From Microbacteriaceae bacterium (GTDB lineage Bacteria > Actinomycetota > Actinomycetes > Actinomycetales > Microbacteriaceae), in contig JANXTR010000042.1 of NCBI GenBank assembly GCA_025352325.1, positions 1 to 42,740 on the forward strand: DNA of 42,740 nucleotides, in the 5' to 3' direction. A program made the translations under genes and the position numbers. Positions 31,952-42,740 of this stretch are shown piece by piece (positions within the stretch are counted from its first letter, which is position 1; each line of letters begins with the position of its first letter). The notes below the pieces were generated by a model. That model searched no databases, had not been told where the DNA came from, and was given only the letters and a program-made list of their open reading frames with translations.

Positions 31952-32080
31952 TCCCCCGGCGGCGGTCGTGGCCTCGCCGGACTGCGCGAGCGCGTCACCG
32001 CGCTGGGCGGAACGGCCGAGTGGGGAGTGCGGGACGGTGTGTCCGTCGTGACCACGACCGTTCCCCGGGAACGCTCGTGA
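31952..32080 (+). pseudogene. 3' remnant of a NarL-type sensor histidine kinase gene
   Basis: The frame 31952-32080 reads GGGRGLAGLRERVTALGGTA and on to a stop. This is the last ATP-binding box of a HisKA_3/HATPase kinase (GxGxxGLxGLRERVxxLGG). Everything upstream of the box, including sensor and dimerisation domains, is missing: the spacer before it abuts the next gene on the other strand. Its stop overlaps the response-regulator start (GTGA), the normal arrangement of such pairs. Confidence 0.75.
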
Positions 32081-32460
32081 TCCGAGTGCTGGTGGCCGAC
32101 GATCAGGCGATCGTGCGGGATGGCCTGGTCACTTTGCTCGGACTGCTCGACGATCTCGAGATCGTGGGGAGGCCGCCGACGGCGAGGAGCTGCCAGACAC
32201 CGCCGTCGTGGTGCTCACCATCCATGCCGACGACGCCTCGATCGCCGGCGCGCTGCTTCCCGCAGTTCACCGCTCGCGAACGGGGGGTGCTGACGCTCAT
32301 CGCCGAGGCGCGCAGCAACGCGGAGATCGCGGCCGAGCTGTTCCTCGGCGTCTCGACGGTCACGTCGCACGTGAACGCCATCTTCGCGAAGATGCCTGCT
32401 CGCGACAAGGCACAGGCCATCGCGCTGGCCCTCGACAGCACATCCGATGCGGACTTATAG
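32077..32460 (+). pseudogene. decayed NarL/LuxR-family response regulator
   Basis: From GTG 32077, VIRVLVADDQAIVRDGLVTLL (start of a receiver domain with acidic DD) runs to EIVG, then the frame shifts: the continuation GEAADGEELPDTAVVVLTIHADD is in the next frame. The phospho-acceptor Asp region and the link to the output domain are deleted. The DNA-binding end is whole in the original frame (FTARERGVLTLIAEARSNAE, VSTVTSHVNAIFAKM). It therefore has one frameshift and at least two deletions. Any product is probably non-functional or a bare DNA-binding domain. Confidence 0.8.
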
Positions 32461-32490
32461 ACCTAATGCAGAATCAAGTCAAGGAATAGC

Positions 32491-32520
32491 TAGACACGTC
32501 ACCGAGTTGCGATCTATGCT
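32491..32520 (+). promoter_or_regulatory. predicted rpoBC promoter
   Basis: TAGACA (32491-32496, one mismatch to TTGACA), 18-base spacer, TATGCT (32515-32520). A start near 32527 leaves a leader of about 165 bases before rpoB. The best -10/-35 pair in the 231-base gap. Confidence 0.6.
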
Positions 32521-32623
32521 TGATCCTTGCGCCCCCCACAAATCCCCCTTCGTCATATTGCGGACGAACGGCTGTGCTCAGACCAAATCCCGAATATCGC
32601 GGCGGGACTGAATCTCTGAGGCC

Positions 32624-32679
32624 GTGAGGCGCTTTCTCACCACCTACGAACACAACGAGACCGACGGGTCTCACGGAGG
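32624..32679 (+). promoter_or_regulatory. two hairpins and ribosome site in the rpoB leader
   Basis: GTGAG (32624-32628) pairs with CTCAC (32636-32640). GAGACC (32657-32662) and GGTCTC (32667-32672) form a perfect 6-bp hairpin with a GACG loop, ending two bases before GGAGG (32675-32679). A hairpin at this position could tune rpoB translation. The hairpins are seen; a regulatory role is inference. Confidence 0.5.
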
Positions 32680-32691
32680 TTGTTTCCTACC

Positions 32692-36186
<3,495 letters not shown>

Positions 36187-36234
36187 GCCGGGCCCTTCCA
36201 GATTTCTCAGAACTAGCGAAAGAGAACACACCAC

Positions 36235-40116
<3,882 letters not shown>

Positions 40117-40131
40117 CAACTTCTGGTGATC

Positions 40132-40174
40132 ACGAAGGCCCCCGCTCCTGCTCCGGCAGGGCGGGGGCCTTCGT
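40132..40174 (+). terminator. rho-independent-type terminator of rpoBC
   Basis: ACGAAGGCCCCCGC (40132-40145) pairs perfectly with GCGGGGGCCTTCGT (40161-40174), 14 bp. The loop itself folds further (CCTGC TCCG GCAGG, 40147-40160), leaving only T40146 unpaired. There is no U-tract, as usual in actinobacteria. Confidence 0.93.
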
Positions 40175-40192
40175 CATCCCGCCGAGCCTCCC

Positions 40193-40256
40193 CGCGAGAG
40201 TACGTATTTCTCCGTACTCTCGCGCTCGAGAGCGGCTCGCAACACGTACTCTCACG
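40193..40256. repeat. 12-bp perfect inverted repeat plus a third half-site, upstream of a membrane-protein gene
   Basis: CGCGAGAGTACG (40193-40204) and CGTACTCTCGCG (40213-40224) are perfect inverted arms with an 8-base spacer. A third near-copy of the right arm, CGTACTCTCACG, lies at 40245-40256. The group is 50-113 bases before the ATG at 40306, just before a TAGGCT -10 box at 40272-40277. It could be a regulator's operator; as RNA it would also be a stable hairpin. Confidence 0.75.
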
Positions 40257-40271
40257 GCGGCGAGGCTCGGA

Positions 40272-40277
40272 TAGGCT
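40272..40277 (+). promoter_or_regulatory. predicted -10 box for the membrane-protein pair
   Basis: TAGGCT in GGATAGGCTGAC, 29 bases before the ATG at 40306, 16 bases after the third half-site of the inverted repeat. No clear -35. If correct, transcription starts near 40284 and the repeat array is upstream, in an activator or repressor position. Confidence 0.4.
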
Positions 40278-40305
40278 GACAGCCACCCCGCGAAGGAGCA
40301 GAGCA

Positions 40306-41172
40306 ATGAGCGACGTCACCCCCTCGAAGGCCAACGACACGACCGAAGATGTCGTGGATGCCGGCCCCGACCAGACGCTTGAGACGCCTGCCGAGGAATC
40401 GGTATCGGCCGAGAAATCCGCGCCCGAGCTGATCGAGCCGGAACCGGTCTCCGCTGACACCGCTGCCGTGCAGTCGGCAGTGGCGGAGCCCGCCGCATCC
40501 GAGCCTGTCATCGCCGAACCTGTCGCAGCCGCACCGGTCGGCGGGGTCGCCTCCGTGGTCGTTCCGGCGGCGGTGGCCGCGACATCCGCCGTCCCGGCGC
40601 AGCAGCTGTACGTCGCCCCGCCCGTTCCGCCGAAGAAGCGCGGCAATCGGGGGATCGGCGTGTTGCTGTCGTTCGTCGGCGGCGTGCTCTTTGCCGGTCT
40701 CTACGGCGTCGTCTCGGCGCTCATCCTCGATCTGCGCGAGGGCGACCTGTTCGGCCCAGACTTCGTGTCGTTCCTCGGCAGTGCCTTCTTCTGGGTGCCG
40801 GTCGCGACGTTCCTCGTCGGGCTGATCCTGCTCGTCCTGGTGCTCAACCGCGCCGGGTGGTGGGCCCACGTGTTCGGCAGCCTGATCCTCGCGATCGCCG
40901 TCTACTTCGGCATGATTGGCCTCCTGCTGCTCATCGGCAACGTCTTCCACGGCTCACCGACCGTCGTGACATTCGGAGCGCTCGCGGTCAACCCGTGGGT
41001 CATCGCGGCGGCAGTCGTCGCCCGCGAGGTGTCGATCTGGACCGGACTCGGGATCGCGGCCCGCGGTCGTCGGGTCAAGGCGCGCAACATTGAGGCCCGC
41101 GCGTCGTTCGACCGCGAGCAGGGGGCGCTGAGGGCCGACCATGGCGGATTCGGAACGGTCGCAGGCGCCTGA
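40306..41172 (+). CDS. hypothetical membrane protein with long acidic N-terminal tail
   Basis: 288 residues from ATG 40306, with GAAGGAG nine bases upstream. Residues 1-110 are Ala/Pro/Glu/Val-rich and disordered (runs such as AVAEPAASEPVIAEPVAAAP), ending in PPKKRGNRG. Four membrane segments follow at about 116-140, 157-178, 185-210 and 225-245, and a basic amphipathic tail. No family recognised. The next gene starts 32 bases inside its end. Confidence 0.8.
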   Translation: MSDVTPSKANDTTEDVVDAGPDQTLETPAEESVSAEKSAPELIEPEPVSADTAAVQSAVAEPAASEPVIAEPVAAAPVGGVASVVVPAAVAATSAVPAQQLYVAPPVPPKKRGNRGIGVLLSFVGGVLFAGLYGVVSALILDLREGDLFGPDFVSFLGSAFFWVPVATFLVGLILLVLVLNRAGWWAHVFGSLILAIAVYFGMIGLLLLIGNVFHGSPTVVTFGALAVNPWVIAAAVVAREVSIWTGLGIAARGRRVKARNIEARASFDREQGALRADHGGFGTVAGA

Positions 41173-41647
41173 CCCTGACTCCGACCTCGGCGACGGAAAG
41201 TCGTACCCGCGCCGAGATTCCGGGGCGCGCGTGCAACATTCAGGCGCTGAGCGCGGCCAGGACCGCGTCATCGCGCTCTTCGTCACGGTGACCTGGGCCG
41301 CGGTCGTGTTCGCCGTCGACGGTCTGCTGGCGATCGTGCTCGACCGCGACCCCATCGGCGGGTCGGTCACGCCGTACTACGGACTGTTGGCGCTGCTTTT
41401 TGCCGGCGTCCTGCTCTGGTTCGTGCTGGTGGGCACGGCACGCAGCCGTGGCCCCTGGTTCGGGACGCTGGCCGCCGCGGCTGGCGTGTACCTGCTGCTG
41501 GTGGCATCCGCGCTGCCGATCGGTCTCGTGCTGGCGGGTCAGCAGGCCGGGAGCCCTTTCGCGGTGGCGGCGGCGCTGCTCGCAGGTGTCACGGTGTTCA
41601 TCACCTGGGCGGTGCTTCGTCGCAGCCGGCTCAAGGCCGACAGCTAG
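41141..41647 (+). CDS. hypothetical membrane protein, overlaps previous gene
   Basis: 168 residues from ATG 41141, with GAGGG nearby. Acidic N-terminal ~40 residues, then four hydrophobic segments (FVTVTWAAVVFAVDGLLAIV; YGLLALLFAGVLLWFVLVG; TLAAAAGVYLLLVASALP; FAVAAALLAGVTVFITWAVL) and an RRSRLK tail. Overlaps the preceding frame by 32 bases, so expression is coupled and the two may form a complex. Function unknown. Confidence 0.78.
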   Translation: MADSERSQAPDPDSDLGDGKSYPRRDSGARVQHSGAERGQDRVIALFVTVTWAAVVFAVDGLLAIVLDRDPIGGSVTPYYGLLALLFAGVLLWFVLVGTARSRGPWFGTLAAAAGVYLLLVASALPIGLVLAGQQAGSPFAVAAALLAGVTVFITWAVLRRSRLKADS

Positions 41648-41679
41648 TCCCGCAGCGCGCCACCCCCGATTGCGGGACT
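41646..41679 (+). terminator. hairpin terminator after the membrane-protein pair
   Basis: AGTCCCGCA (41646-41654) pairs perfectly with TGCGGGACT (41671-41679) across a 16-base loop; the left arm includes the last two bases of the stop codon. No U-tract. Confidence 0.7.
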
Positions 41680-41696
41680 GCCGCCCCCACCGGATG

Positions 41697-41803
41697 CCAC
41701 CTAGCCTGGCATTCTCAGGGACCCATCGTTTTCCGTAGGTGGGGCCCGACCGTGCTGAGAACCGGGGGGGACTCAGCGCGTTACGACACCGAGGGGGGTG
41801 CCC
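41697..41803 (+). promoter_or_regulatory. structured leader before the pilus ATPase gene, with alternative pairings
   Basis: TAGCCT (41702-41707) is a possible -10. Downstream, TTCTCAG (41712-41718) pairs with CTGAGAA (41755-41761), enclosing GGGACCC/GGGGCCC arms. CTGAG (41755-41759) can instead pair with CTCAG (41772-41776). The two stems exclude each other. A further pair CCACCTA/TAGGTGG (41697-41703, 41736-41742) exists in DNA. No known riboswitch family was recognised. Confidence 0.45.
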
Positions 41804-42740
41804 ATGGCCTCCCTTTCCGAGATCCTGATCATTCGCGGTTTGATGCCCATCACGAGCCTCGACCAGGTCACGGGCGATCCCGTGAAGGACGACGCGCATG
41901 TGCGCGAGCTCGTCACCGGGGGCATCGTCAGCGAGAGCCAGGTCGCGTCCGCACGTGCCGCGCAACTCGGGCTCCCATTCGTGGATCTCACCGACTACCC
42001 GGTCGACAACTCTGCCGTCGCTCTCGTCCCCGTCGCGTTGCTGCGTCGCCACGAGGTGCTGCCGATCGGCCGTGACGGCGACCGTCTGCTTCTCGCGATG
42101 GCCGACCCGCGCGATGTGCTCGCGCTCGACGACATCCGAGCCGCCGTGAAGATGCAAGCGCGTCCGGTCGTCGCCGAACGCGGAGACCTGCTCGCCGCGC
42201 TCGACCGCTTCGTCCGCTCAGACAGCGAGCTCAGCGAGCTCACCGTCGCCATGGTCGAGGAGAACGCCCCGTCGGGCGACCTCGTGCCGGTCACCGAGCA
42301 GGCCGAGGACGACGCGCCCATTGTGCGCTTCGTCAACCTGCTCATCAGCCAGGCCATCCAAGACCACGCCTCGGACATCCACATCGAGCCGGGGGAGCAC
42401 CAACTCGGTGTTCGCTACCGCATCGACGGGGTGCTGCACGAGATGCAGAGCGCGCCCAAGAGCATCCAGAACGGCGTCATCTCCCGTCTCAAGATCATGA
42501 GCGAGATCGACATCGCTGAGAAACGTCGGCCGCAGGATGGCCGTCTCTCGGTCAACCACGACGGCCGCACCATCGACCTCCGTGTCGCAACGCTGCCAAC
42601 AGTGTGGGGCGAGTCGATCGTCATGCGAATCCTCGACAACACGAACACCCCCCTTTCGTTGACCGACCTCAACATGCTCGACGGAAACCTCGACGTGTTC
42701 GTCACGAACGGGCACGTCGACGACAACTTCGCCCTGCTCG
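41804..42740 (+). CDS. pilB: GspE/PilB-type secretion ATPase, partial, possibly chimeric at its end
   Basis: ATG 41804, open to the right edge (312 codons). GspE/PilB ATPases power type IV pilus or type II secretion assembly at the inner membrane. The N-terminal MshE-like domain (DDAHVRELVTGGIVSESQVA, LGLPFVDLTDYPVD, LAMADPRDVLALDDI) is followed by the N2 domain (RFVNLLISQAIQDHASDIHI, EKRRPQDGRLS, RVATLPTVWGESIVMRILDN). From about residue 295 the sequence reads DGNLDVFVTNGHVDDNFALL, unlike the family's approach to Walker A (KPYGMILVTGPTGSGKST) and like a CRTAC1/FG-GAP protein instead. The family call is firm for the first ~290 residues. Confidence 0.88.
   Translation, partial: MASLSEILIIRGLMPITSLDQVTGDPVKDDAHVRELVTGGIVSESQVASARAAQLGLPFVDLTDYPVDNSAVALVPVALLRRHEVLPIGRDGDRLLLAMADPRDVLALDDIRAAVKMQARPVVAERGDLLAALDRFVRSDSELSELTVAMVEENAPSGDLVPVTEQAEDDAPIVRFVNLLISQAIQDHASDIHIEPGEHQLGVRYRIDGVLHEMQSAPKSIQNGVISRLKIMSEIDIAEKRRPQDGRLSVNHDGRTIDLRVATLPTVWGESIVMRILDNTNTPLSLTDLNMLDGNLDVFVTNGHVDDNFALL

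Noticed and set aside
40132-40224. A single composite terminator including the CGTACTCTC inverted repeat
   Set aside because: The 40132-40174 hairpin is complete on its own; the second repeat is 19 bases further on, unrelated in sequence and followed by a third half-site, which suits protein binding better.

Overview
The window looks like a chromosomal segment of a high-GC actinobacterium, most likely of the family Microbacteriaceae. Supporting signs are strong G/C third positions, GTG/TTG starts, actinobacterial rpoB-rpoC, an adjacent Lhr helicase and Nei2 glycosylase, DUF3052, DUF427 and CGNR zinc-finger genes, and a tandem pair of ~106-residue proteins of a family (DUF7882) typical of Microbacteriaceae. 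The genus cannot be fixed from sequence alone. No CRISPR array, tRNA, rRNA or insertion sequence was seen.

Layout. (1) 1-2636, minus: a gene resembling D-apionate lactonase, cut by the left edge, translationally coupled to a short-chain dehydrogenase (SDR). (2) 2813-5533, plus: two DUF202 membrane proteins and an amylosucrase-type GH13 enzyme. (3) 5587-7491, minus: msrB-msrA and a PaaG-like enoyl-CoA hydratase/isomerase. (4) 7685-11094, minus: a tight operon of three SDRs and a TIM-barrel sugar isomerase/decarboxylase-like protein, preceded by a promoter with a perfect inverted repeat. With region 1 it suggests branched-sugar (apiose/apionate-like) or polyol catabolism. (5) 11217-15934: small unknown proteins, the DUF7882 pair, a truncated SDR and small membrane proteins. 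(6) 16024-21553, minus: lhr and nei2 (DNA repair). (7) 21612-25958: two tandem esterases, a quinone-oxidoreductase-like protein, a Nudix-like DUF4916 protein and a DEAD-box RNA helicase with a long leader. (8) 26199-27851, minus: a hipBA toxin-antitoxin module with four 18-bp sites at an exact 27-bp period directly upstream of hipB. (9) 27852-31934: housekeeping and unknown genes plus a remnant of an EVE-domain gene. (10) 31952-32460: an eroded NarL-type histidine kinase/response regulator pair. (11) 32692-40116: rpoB and rpoC, with promoter, structured leader and a very strong terminator. (12) 40306-42740: two membrane proteins and the start of a GspE/PilB-type ATPase with a structured leader.

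The most notable points are the hipBA operator array, the possible apionate locus, the decayed two-component system and EVE gene, the leader with mutually exclusive pairings before the pilus ATPase, and signs that both window ends may be chimeric. At the left, codon usage changes exactly at a highly conserved motif inside the lactonase. At the right, the ATPase reading frame turns into a CRTAC1/FG-GAP-like sequence where its Walker A region should begin.
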